A stretch of 64,000 nt of DNA from assembly GCF_016623615.1 (NCBI RefSeq), contig NZ_JAEHFX010000002.1, forward strand, positions 1 through 64,000, given 5' to 3'. Position numbers and translations under genes: made by a program. Positions 16,495-24,673 of this stretch are shown here, piece after piece. A model generated the notes under the pieces. It saw only the letters and a program-made list of their open reading frames with translations, did no database searches and had not been told where the DNA came from. This DNA is from Adhaeribacter terrigena (GTDB lineage Bacteria; Bacteroidota; Bacteroidia; Cytophagales; Hymenobacteraceae). Positions within the stretch are counted from its first letter, which is position 1. Each line of letters starts with the position of its first letter.

Positions 16495-16660
16495 GACTTT
16501 TTCAGCTTGAAACCCTAGCGTTTTCGAACAGAATACCCAGGTAAGATTACGATGTGAAAGCACCTGATTCGGTTTTAATACCTCGCTTGCGTTCAGGGCT
16601 TAGATAAATTCCTATATATTTTTCCGCAAAGCCTTTATTTTTTGCGAGCCAGATATCAAA
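16495..16660 (-). pseudogene. Decayed fragment of the purB 3' end
   Basis: This stretch aligns with 21390-21555, the end of purB and its flank. Shared blocks include the repeat at the stop codon (GACTTTTTCAG, then AAACCCTAGCGTTTT), CAGAAT, a 17-base block CTCGCTTGCGTTCAGGG (15 of 17 identical) and ATAAATTCCT. The relic has single-base deletions and in-frame stops. It would encode about the last 45 residues of adenylosuccinate lyase. The 30-bp repeat copy 16495-16524 belongs to the aligned part. The alignment was made by eye. Confidence 0.75.
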
Positions 16661-16898
16661 GCATAATCATTCAGTATGAGCAGATCAGAGAATATGAAAA
16701 AGCTGTTTTATTTCAAGTGCAAAAAAATATTTAAATAGTATAAAATAATCAAAACTAATCTGAAGGCAGAGGGTTGTATTTGTATTAAATATGTGGAAAC
16801 CCGATTGCAGTCATTTAAAGGGTGCTGATTTTAAGATTTTTCCAATCCATTTGATTATGAGCACCTCTTTATCTTGTCCGCTATTAGTTTCAAAATCC

Positions 16899-16932
16899 AA
16901 AAAAGGAAGTTGGGTAAATCAACTTCTTTTTT
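16899..16932 (+). terminator. Orphan intrinsic terminator
   Basis: AAAAAAGGAAGTTG pairs with CAACTTCTTTTTT (one bulge) around a 7-base loop. No gene precedes it on the plus strand for 2 kb. Confidence 0.6.
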
Positions 16933-17160
16933 CTGCTTAGAAAGCTGTTTAAAATAGGTTCTGGTAGCGGGAAATATTTCGCCTATCTGCCTTTGCCGCT
17001 ATCTCCTGAAGTGAATTCTTTTCGAAAGCATAATGACCATTCAGCGGTGAAAATTAAACAGTTGGCTCAGAACTAAAATCAGGATGATCATACCTGGCAA
17101 GCTTTTCAACCTCTAAATAACCTGAATATGCAAATGAAATCATTACCCGGGGAACTACAA

Positions 17161-20100
17161 ATGAATAGTAAGCAGGTTCTGCTGTTCGTGGTGCTTTTTT
17201 TATTTTCTACGCTTGGCCTGCGGGCTCAGGTAACAACGGTTTCTAATACCGCTGCAGCCACCGTAACTTCCGATCAGGAAGATTATGCTCCGCGGTCTAA
17301 CGCAGTTTTTACGGGCGCTAATTTTTCTCCGGGCGAAACCGTCGTATTAAAAGTAAAAAACCTGAACAGCCCTTGTAATACGGTAAATCCGGATTCTTCT
17401 TATCTGCCCTGGTCTGCCACTGCCGACGCCAGTGGCGGATTTGTAACGAACTGGACGGTCTGTGATTGTAACGGAGATTCTCTAAGGTTAAAAGCCACCG
17501 GGCAAACTTCCGGATCAGTTGCCTATGCTTATTTTAAGGATGCCGCCCGACCAGGCAGTATTTCTATTGGAAGCCAGAATGGCACCGCTTCCTTTGGCAC
17601 AGCAAGCTCCGTAACGTTTAGTATAACGATTACCAGAGATGGGAATGGGGGCGGTGGTTTTACAACGAACCTCACCGCAAATGGATTACCCACTGGTGTG
17701 TCTATTTCGCCGGCCTCAGTTTCTTTTAGTGGAAATATCAACACAGTAACTACATCTGTAACGGTTACTTCCTTATCTACCACACCTGCGGGAAACTACC
17801 AAAGTTTTAGCATTACTGCTTCCGGGATTCCTGCTAGGACAAGTAACGCGACTACTTATTCAATAAACAAAGCAGAACAGCATATAACCTGGGCCGACCC
17901 TGCTGATATTCTTTATGGTACTGCCTTGTCTGCTACGCAATTAAATGCAGTGGCAACGGGCGGTGCAAGTATTACCTACGATCCTGCATTGGGTGCTATT
18001 CTTAGTGCTGGGACTCATATCTTAAAAGTTACCGCAGGGGAAACCTCTAATTTTAAGGAACGCACCAGGGAAGTGAACATAATTGTTTTACCTAAACCAA
18101 TCACGTTAACTGCATCAGATCAAAGCAAGACGTATGGAGCTGCCCATTTATTAGGAACCACGGCCTTTACCTTAAACGCTTCTACTCCAATGGCAGCCGG
18201 CGAATCTATTGCATCCGTGACGTTAACAAGTGCAGGTGCAGCAGCGGCGGCAGCGGCTGGAAATTATGCTATTGTTGCTTCCGGGGCGTTAAGCGGCCCT
18301 AATACCAGCTTAAGTAATTATGCGGTTACTTACGCTGACGGTACCCTAACGGTAAGCAAAGCCTCAACTACTACAATTGTTACAGTTGCCAATGCCACTT
18401 ATGATGGTACTGCCCATGGCGGATCAGCAGGCGTAACCGGTGCATGGGGACTAAATCAGGCAGTAATTGTAAGCTACACCGGCGTCAGTCCAACCGTGTA
18501 TGCTGCTACTTCAACACCACCGACAAATGCTGGCACGTATAATGCAACTGCTACTTATGCGGAATCTGCCAACCATTTGGGTTCATCAGACAGTAAAACT
18601 TTCACGATTGAGAAGGCTGCCACTACAACCCTGGTAACTATAAACGGTGGCCCTTTTACTTACACCGGCTTAGCTCATACGCCGGCTACCGTCTCGGTTA
18701 CGGGTGCAGGGGGGCTGAGCCTTACTCCAGCGGCTATCTATGCCGATAATACGAATGCCGGAACAGCTACGGCTAGCTACAGCTATGTAGAATCCGCTAA
18801 CCACCTGGCTTCATCAGATAGTAAAACCTTCACGATTGATAAGGCTGCGACTACCACTGTAGTTACTATTAACGGCGGTCCTTTCACCTACACCGGTTCA
18901 GCCCATACTCCGGCTACTGTAAGCGTGACCGGAGCCGGTGGATTGAATCTGACTCCCATGGCTGCTTATGCAGATAATGTAAACGCAGGAACAGCTTCGG
19001 CCAGTTACAACTACCCGGGTAATGACAATTATGAGGCTTCTTCAGACAGCAAATCGTTTATAATCGGTAAAGCTGCAACGGTTACCACTGTAACTATTGC
19101 TCCGGGCACCTTTACTTATACCGGTTCAGCCCACACGCCAGCGAGCGTAAGCGTAACAGGTGCAGGCGGACTGAATCTTAGCCCAACTGCTGCTTATGCT
19201 GATAATATCAATGCCGGGACAGCTACAGCCAGCTATACTTATGCAGAATCTGCAAACCATTTCGCTTCCTCAGACAGCAAAACCTTCACTATTAATAAAG
19301 CTGCCACAACTACTGTCGTAACTATCAACGGTGGCCCTTTCACCTACACCGGTTCAGCTCACACCCCTGCAACGGTAAGCGTAACAGGTGCTGGCGGTTT
19401 GAACTTGACTCCTCCTGCTGACTACAGCAATAACGTTAATGCCGGAACAGCTACGGCCAGCTATAATTATACAGAATCTGCTAACCATTTAGCTTCTTCA
19501 GACAGCAAAACCTTCATAATCGGAAAGGCTGGCACTACTACCGTTGTAACTATTAATGGCGGTCCGTTTACATACACGGGATTAGCGCACACGCCGGCTA
19601 GCGTTTTGGTAACCGGAGCCGGCGGACTAAGCCTAACACCAAATGCCACCTATAGTGATAATGTGAATACAGGAACAGCAACTGCTGGTTACAACTATGC
19701 AGAGTCTGCTAACCATTTATCATCTTCAGATAGCAAAACATTCATTATTGGTAAAGCCTTATTAACGGTAACGGCCAATAACCTTGGTGATAATGCCTCC
19801 AAAGTTCAGTACAGCGACCTGGTGCCTGCCTTTACTGCTACCATTTCGGGCTTTAAGAACGGCGAAACGCTGGCAACCAGCGGCGTGACCGGCTATCCAT
19901 CATTCGCTACTGAGGCGCTGATAGTTAATGGTAAAGTTGAAAGTCCGTCGGGTACATATAAAATTACGCCTGGCCCTGGAAGCTTAGCAGCTGCCAATTA
20001 TGACTTCAATGCAGCTTCTTTTATACAAGGCGATCTGATCGTGCAAAAAGAAGATGCAGAAATCGTTTATTCGGGGCTTGAATACTTTACTACCGACGGG

Positions 20101-21300
20101 GCAACTTCAAATGCTGCAAAAGTAGAGTTTATGGCTTCTTTAAAAGATTCGGATGACGGCATTGCTACCAGAGGGAATATTTCCAGGGCGGTAGTAGATT
20201 TCTCTGCCACCGGAGGCCTAACCCTTGCTGCGCCAACTACCAATACTCCGGGAACCCTTACCCAGCGGACAGTAGGCCTGGTAGACCCGGCTGACCAGAC
20301 CGTAGGTCTAGCGCGAACAGAACTGCTGAAAGTTCTTTTAAGTACAGCCGAAGTAAAAGACGGGGGCAAGATCGTGGAACTGAATGCTGAAGTTAGAGCT
20401 ACCCCTACCAATAGTTTTTATAATGGCACGATGGCTCCTAAAACGGGTGCTATTAATTCAAACAGCGAAAAAACCTTGATCACGATTGCCATGCCGGGTC
20501 AGGATTTTGTATCGGGCGGCGGCCATGTAATAGCAACCAACCCGGCTGGTTCTTATGCGGCTGAACTGAATACGCGCGTGAAATTCGGCTTTACCATGAA
20601 GTGGAACAAATCCGGCAAAAACATTCAGGGTCAGACTACCGTGATCTTCCGGAAAATGGTAGGTAATGTGCTGAAAACGTACCAGATCAAGAGCAATTCC
20701 ATTAATTCGCTTGGTACGGCAAACGTAACCGGAGGCCGAAGAGCTGACTTTAATACCAAGGCCACGTTAACGGATGTAACCGATGAACTTAACCCAATAA
20801 CGGTTAGCGGAAATTTAGACCTTACCATGCAGGCGTTTGAATCTACCAATCCTTCGGTGCCCAGCGAGATCAGTATAACCCTGCGGAATGGCTCCCTGCT
20901 TTTATTCAGCAGCCACTGGGACAAGAATACTTCGGCCAGAAAAGGTTTAGGCAAGGGTGCCATCCGGATCTTAAATGCTTCTACTCCAACTTCAACTACA
21001 GCCCGGATGACTTCTCCGGCCCCAGCTTTGCAACCTGAATTTGCAGCACAGTTCGAGAGTTATCCGAATCCGTTCAGCAATGCGGCCGCCTTCCGGTTTG
21101 TACTGGAAACCGACCAGGATTATGAACTGGCCATTTACGATACCCGGGGCATGCTCGTTAAACGCGTTGAAACTGGTAGAGCAGAAGCCGGGAAGCTTTA
21201 CGAAGTGAATCTGGACGGAAAATACCTGGCGCAAGGCATTTACGTTGCGCGCCTTATTACCAGCCATGGCGTAAAGCTGCTGCGCATTGTGAAACAATAA
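17161..21300 (+). CDS. Large secreted MBG-repeat protein with T9SS sorting domain
   Basis: 1379 residues from the ATG at 17161, which gives a clean signal peptide (MNSKQVLLFVVLFLFSTLGLRAQ); an ATG at 17128 would add 11 residues before it. After an Ig-like N-terminal part come MBG-type beta domains; residues encoded by 18613-19752 are five 76-residue repeats (FTYTGxAHTPAxVxVTGAGG). A non-repetitive region follows, and the last 80 residues are a type A T9SS sorting domain (YPNPFSNAAAFRF ... GIYVARLI). Probably a surface adhesin or matrix protein, exported through the outer membrane by type IX secretion. Confidence 0.88.
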   Translation: MNSKQVLLFVVLFLFSTLGLRAQVTTVSNTAAATVTSDQEDYAPRSNAVFTGANFSPGETVVLKVKNLNSPCNTVNPDSSYLPWSATADASGGFVTNWTVCDCNGDSLRLKATGQTSGSVAYAYFKDAARPGSISIGSQNGTASFGTASSVTFSITITRDGNGGGGFTTNLTANGLPTGVSISPASVSFSGNINTVTTSVTVTSLSTTPAGNYQSFSITASGIPARTSNATTYSINKAEQHITWADPADILYGTALSATQLNAVATGGASITYDPALGAILSAGTHILKVTAGETSNFKERTREVNIIVLPKPITLTASDQSKTYGAAHLLGTTAFTLNASTPMAAGESIASVTLTSAGAAAAAAAGNYAIVASGALSGPNTSLSNYAVTYADGTLTVSKASTTTIVTVANATYDGTAHGGSAGVTGAWGLNQAVIVSYTGVSPTVYAATSTPPTNAGTYNATATYAESANHLGSSDSKTFTIEKAATTTLVTINGGPFTYTGLAHTPATVSVTGAGGLSLTPAAIYADNTNAGTATASYSYVESANHLASSDSKTFTIDKAATTTVVTINGGPFTYTGSAHTPATVSVTGAGGLNLTPMAAYADNVNAGTASASYNYPGNDNYEASSDSKSFIIGKAATVTTVTIAPGTFTYTGSAHTPASVSVTGAGGLNLSPTAAYADNINAGTATASYTYAESANHFASSDSKTFTINKAATTTVVTINGGPFTYTGSAHTPATVSVTGAGGLNLTPPADYSNNVNAGTATASYNYTESANHLASSDSKTFIIGKAGTTTVVTINGGPFTYTGLAHTPASVLVTGAGGLSLTPNATYSDNVNTGTATAGYNYAESANHLSSSDSKTFIIGKALLTVTANNLGDNASKVQYSDLVPAFTATISGFKNGETLATSGVTGYPSFATEALIVNGKVESPSGTYKITPGPGSLAAANYDFNAASFIQGDLIVQKEDAEIVYSGLEYFTTDGATSNAAKVEFMASLKDSDDGIATRGNISRAVVDFSATGGLTLAAPTTNTPGTLTQRTVGLVDPADQTVGLARTELLKVLLSTAEVKDGGKIVELNAEVRATPTNSFYNGTMAPKTGAINSNSEKTLITIAMPGQDFVSGGGHVIATNPAGSYAAELNTRVKFGFTMKWNKSGKNIQGQTTVIFRKMVGNVLKTYQIKSNSINSLGTANVTGGRRADFNTKATLTDVTDELNPITVSGNLDLTMQAFESTNPSVPSEISITLRNGSLLLFSSHWDKNTSARKGLGKGAIRILNASTPTSTTARMTSPAPALQPEFAAQFESYPNPFSNAAAFRFVLETDQDYELAIYDTRGMLVKRVETGRAEAGKLYEVNLDGKYLAQGIYVARLITSHGVKLLRIVKQ
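18613..19752 (+). repeat. Five in-frame 228-bp tandem repeats
   Basis: Exactly 5 x 228 bp, each encoding 76 residues beginning KAATTT or a variant and ending SDSKTFTI or SKxFIIG. One more divergent unit lies just before. Repeat 3 (SYNYPGNDNYEAS) is the most diverged. The similarity at the DNA level is high enough for recombination to change the copy number. Confidence 0.9.
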
Positions 21301-21335
21301 TGCTGTAAAAATTAGTGCCTGAAGCCAGGTAATAT

Positions 21336-21371
21336 AAAAAGCCTCTTCCGGATTTTCGGAAGAGGCTTTTT
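21336..21371. terminator. Bidirectional intrinsic terminator
   Basis: A perfect 15-bp stem (21336-21350 with 21357-21371, GCCTCTTCCG) with a 6-base loop, flanked by A and T runs. It separates the convergent MBG-repeat gene and purB. Confidence 0.92.
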
Positions 21372-21389
21372 TATGCAGGCAATTTTTGA

Positions 21390-21419
21390 GACTTTTTCAG
21401 TCTTAAACCCTAGCGTTTT
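21390..21419 (-). repeat. 30-bp uptake-signal-like repeat over the purB stop codon
   Basis: Exact minus-strand core; its CTA is the TAG stop of purB, and the core codes for the final Lys-Arg. Distal arm GACTTTTT at 21390. Confidence 0.7.
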
Positions 21420-22768
21420 TCAAACAGAATGCCGGTGTAGCTGTAAGGAGAAATGGCGCGCAGTTCTGTTTTTACTTCCTCGCTCACGTTCAGGGTCTGG
21501 ATAAATTCCTGAATGGTTTTTTCGGAGATCTTTTCGTTTTTGCGGGTCAGGGCTTTCAGGGCTTCATAGGGCTGCGGATAACCTTCGCGGCGCAGAACGG
21601 TCTGGATGCCTTCGGCCACAACGGCCCAGTTATCTTCCAGGTGCGCTTTTAAAGCGTGTTCGTTCAGCTGCAATTTGCCGATGCCTTTTTCCAAAGATTT
21701 CAACGCGATTAAGGTATGTGCCAGCGGCAAGCCTAAGTTTCTTAATACGGTAGAATCCGTTAAATCGCGTTGCAAACGGGAAATGGGCAGTTTGGCAGCG
21801 AAGAATTCTAATAAAGCGTTGGCTACTCCCAGGTTTCCTTCGGCGTTTTCAAAGTCTATCGGGTTTACTTTGTGCGGCATGGCCGAAGAACCGATTTCGC
21901 CGGCTTTGATCTTTTGCCCGAAATAACCCATGGAAATATACTGCCAAACGTCACGCGAAAAATCTACCAGAATCGTATTCAGGCGCTTTAAATTGTCGCA
22001 GTAAGCTGCTAAGTCGTCGTATGGTTCGATCTGCGTGGTTACGCGGGTGCGGTTCAGACCTAAAGTTCCGTCTACGAATTTCGTGGCAAAGTTCAGCCAG
22101 TCGGTTTTTGGGTAAGCAATAAAATGGGCGTTGAAATTGCCGGTGGCGCCGCCGAATTTGGCCGAAAACGGTATGGTTTTAAGCGTTAAAAGTTGGCGGT
22201 GCAGGCGGTCGGCAAATACCATGATCTCTTTGCCCAGGCGGGTAGGAGAGGCCGGCTGGCCGTGCGTATGTGCCAGCATCGGGATATTGGCCCAGGTCTG
22301 GGAAAGTTCGGAAAGCGTATTTTCAATGCCTTCAAAAGCCGGAAGCAATACTTTTTCAGTAGCTTCTTTTAAGGAAAGCGGAATAGCGGTGTTGTTAATA
22401 TCCTGGGAAGTAAGCCCGAAGTGAATGAACTCGGCAAACTGGTTCCAGTTATTGTCTTCGAAACGCTTTTTCAGGAAATATTCTACCGCTTTTACGTCGT
22501 GGTTTGTGGTTGCTTCCAGGGTTTTGATTTCCTGCGCATCCGCTTCCGTAAAATTGGTATAGATTTCGCGTAAAAAAGAATATTTATCTTTCGGAAAATC
22601 AGCGAGTTGCGGCAATGGAATTTCGCATAGGGCAATAAAATATTCTACTTCTACCAGTACGCGGTAGCGGATCAAACCGAATTCGGAAAAGTATGCGGCT
22701 AAGTCGGCGGTTTGCCTGCGGTAGCGGCCATCGGCCGGCGAAATGGCAGTAAGGGAATTAAGATTCAT
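21410..22768 (-). CDS. purB: Adenylosuccinate lyase
   Basis: 452 residues. The fumarase/aspartase superfamily signature SSAMPHKVNPIDFENAEG (about 289-306) is intact, as are TSQDINNT (about 125-132) and HTHGQPA (about 170-176), which carry the catalytic Ser and His. It catalyses two steps of purine synthesis (SAICAR to AICAR, adenylosuccinate to AMP). The length and sequence fit the short PurB class. The gene carries a 30-bp repeat internally (22165-22194) and one at its stop codon, and a decayed copy of its tail lies at 16495-16660. Confidence 0.96.
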   Translation of the reverse strand: MNLNSLTAISPADGRYRRQTADLAAYFSEFGLIRYRVLVEVEYFIALCEIPLPQLADFPKDKYSFLREIYTNFTEADAQEIKTLEATTNHDVKAVEYFLKKRFEDNNWNQFAEFIHFGLTSQDINNTAIPLSLKEATEKVLLPAFEGIENTLSELSQTWANIPMLAHTHGQPASPTRLGKEIMVFADRLHRQLLTLKTIPFSAKFGGATGNFNAHFIAYPKTDWLNFATKFVDGTLGLNRTRVTTQIEPYDDLAAYCDNLKRLNTILVDFSRDVWQYISMGYFGQKIKAGEIGSSAMPHKVNPIDFENAEGNLGVANALLEFFAAKLPISRLQRDLTDSTVLRNLGLPLAHTLIALKSLEKGIGKLQLNEHALKAHLEDNWAVVAEGIQTVLRREGYPQPYEALKALTRKNEKISEKTIQEFIQTLNVSEEVKTELRAISPYSYTGILFEKR

Positions 22769-22870
22769 AAATATGCGTTAAAGGCCAAAGATACTGCGAA
22801 ACAGTATAACTTTTAAAAGAGAATTATTCCTAACTTTACAGGCTTTTTTGACCCTTTTTTTAAGTAGTTT

Positions 22871-24547
22871 ATGAACAAATTTTACGGCGGTCTGCTGGCT
22901 GCTTTTTTCGGGATTTCGGGTTTACAGGCCCAGACGCTGCAAACCAACAAAACGCAGCTCGCTTTTGGTAATGCTACCGAAATTGCCCCGGTTACGCAGC
23001 AAATAACTCTTTCCAATCCGCTGAATTACGCGGTAAACGTAAAAAACATCCGCTTTTTTACCATTTATGGGGAGCCGGCTTTTTCGGTAAGCAATACCTT
23101 CCCGATCAATATTCCGGCCGGTGGTACGCAAACCTTAACGGTTACGTTTTCGCCGCTGCACAATATTGCCCACAACACCGAAATGGTGATCGAAACCGAT
23201 TCGCACGGCGGCGACCTGGCCGTGGATCTTACCGGACAGGGAAAATATTCGAAAACCTACTACAACAATTCGGAAAATAAAAGCGAAGAACAACTCAAAA
23301 CCGCTTTAAAAGGCATTACTTCCAATCCATATACGTCGTTCAGCTACAATGCCGCCCGCGATAAGATGTTCATGGAGTTCGATAACTGGAAAGTGAATGG
23401 CCGTGGTGCCACGGTAAATACACTGGAATGCATTTATACAGGCCGCAAAATTACGGGTTATACCAGCCGTTCGCAGGCGCAGAACTCACCGATGAACTTT
23501 AATACCGAGCATACGTTCCCGCAAGGTTATTTCAATGAAGCTCCGCCGATGGTTTCGGATATGCACCATTTATTTCCTTCCGATAACCCTGCAAATGGCA
23601 GCAGAAGCAACTACCGGTTTGGCATGGCAACTACTCCTTATAAGAACGATGCCATTAATACTCCTTCGCATCTAGGCGCTAATAATCACTACGAACCGCG
23701 CGATGCTCAGAAAGGTGCTACTGCCCGGGCCATGCTTTATTTTGTGATTCGCTATTCCGATTATCAGAACTTTTTCGCCCCGCAGGAAGCCATCTTAAAA
23801 ACCTGGAACCATGATTTTGCGCCTACTGCTGTAGACGTAAAACGCAACGACGATATTCATGCACTGCAACGTAACCGTAACCCGTTCGTAGATTATCCGC
23901 AACTGGCCAGCCGCATCACCAATTTTGTTGCCACTTCTGCCGCAGCCCCTTCTTACGAGCTGTACAATTCGCCGGTAATTAACTACGGCACCATTCCGGC
24001 CAATACTACTTTTACCTACAATTTTGTGCTGGTAAATAACGGTAACCAAACCATGAACTTCAGCGGTGCTACGCTTTCCAAGCCGGCTATTCTGACCTTT
24101 GCGGCCGGAACCAATACCACTTTCAGCATTGCTCCCGGCGAAGCCCAGATCGTAAAAGTAAACCTGAAACTGGCCACTACCGATTCTATTTCCGAAATAC
24201 TGACTTTGCAAACCAACATTCCGAACCGCAATACGCTCAATATTCCGATCTACGCGAATAAGAAAGTAACGCCGCTGCCGCTGGGCGCCGGCGAAGAACT
24301 TGCCAAAGCGCAATTCAACCTGTATCCGAACCCGGTAAACGAGGAGCTGATCGTGGCGCGCGGCAACCAGTTCGGTAAAAATGTTTATGCCCTGGAAATT
24401 GTAGATGCGCTGGGTAAAACCGTGAAACGCGTTACGGCCACCGGCGATGTTACTACCGTAAATGTAGCAGAACTGAAGCGGGGCGTTTATTTCCTGCGCA
24501 TAAACTCCGGTGCTGAAACCCAGGTGAAGAAGTTTATCAAGCTATAA
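22871..24547 (+). CDS. Secreted endonuclease I with T9SS sorting domain
   Basis: 558 residues. Signal peptide about 1-20; an Ig-like, choice-of-anchor/HYDIN-type domain about 21-120; an endonuclease I domain about 135-345 with FNTEHTFPQGYF and SDMHHLFPSDNPANGSRSNY, carrying the beta-beta-alpha-metal catalytic histidine; a second Ig-like domain about 360-465; and a type A sorting domain from about 480 (FNLYPNPVNEELIV ... GVYFLRINSG). It should be a non-specific DNase exported to the cell surface or medium by type IX secretion, for nutrient DNA, biofilm DNA or processing of DNA before uptake. Confidence 0.92.
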   Translation: MNKFYGGLLAAFFGISGLQAQTLQTNKTQLAFGNATEIAPVTQQITLSNPLNYAVNVKNIRFFTIYGEPAFSVSNTFPINIPAGGTQTLTVTFSPLHNIAHNTEMVIETDSHGGDLAVDLTGQGKYSKTYYNNSENKSEEQLKTALKGITSNPYTSFSYNAARDKMFMEFDNWKVNGRGATVNTLECIYTGRKITGYTSRSQAQNSPMNFNTEHTFPQGYFNEAPPMVSDMHHLFPSDNPANGSRSNYRFGMATTPYKNDAINTPSHLGANNHYEPRDAQKGATARAMLYFVIRYSDYQNFFAPQEAILKTWNHDFAPTAVDVKRNDDIHALQRNRNPFVDYPQLASRITNFVATSAAAPSYELYNSPVINYGTIPANTTFTYNFVLVNNGNQTMNFSGATLSKPAILTFAAGTNTTFSIAPGEAQIVKVNLKLATTDSISEILTLQTNIPNRNTLNIPIYANKKVTPLPLGAGEELAKAQFNLYPNPVNEELIVARGNQFGKNVYALEIVDALGKTVKRVTATGDVTTVNVAELKRGVYFLRINSGAETQVKKFIKL

Positions 24548-24554
24548 GCCTTAA

Positions 24555-24584
24555 GACTTTTTAAGCGGTTTTTCCTACCGTTTT
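24555..24584 (-). repeat. 30-bp uptake-signal-like repeat
   Basis: Exact minus-strand core (TACCGTTTT) with distal arm GACTTTTT, 8 bases after the endonuclease stop codon. Confidence 0.7.
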
Positions 24585-24593
24585 AAACGATTT

Positions 24594-24645
24594 AAACCTT
24601 CGGCGTGTCTTTTAGTAAAAGAGAGGCGTTGAAGGTTTCGTTTTT
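24594..24645 (+). terminator. Intrinsic terminator of the endonuclease gene
   Basis: Outer stem AAACCTTC / GAAGGTTT (24594-24601 with 24631-24638) encloses an inner palindrome TCTTTTAGTAAAAGA, and TTTTTT follows. Confidence 0.7.
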
Positions 24646-24647
24646 TC

Positions 24648-24655
24648 TATATTTG
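24648..24655 (+). promoter_or_regulatory. Probable -7 promoter element
   Basis: TATATTTG is a perfect fit to TAnnTTTG; a TTG at 24629-24631 lies 16 bases upstream, slightly closer than usual for the -33 element. The next gene starts at 24674. Confidence 0.45.
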
Positions 24656-24673
24656 TACGATAAACCCTGAAGA

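Larger units (their letters stand above)
16310..17127. other. Gene-poor region with a gene relic
   Basis: About 820 bases without an intact gene. It contains the decayed purB tail (16495-16660), an orphan terminator (16899-16932) and AT-rich filler. The terminator has no gene in front of it, which also suggests that something has been lost here. Confidence 0.6.
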
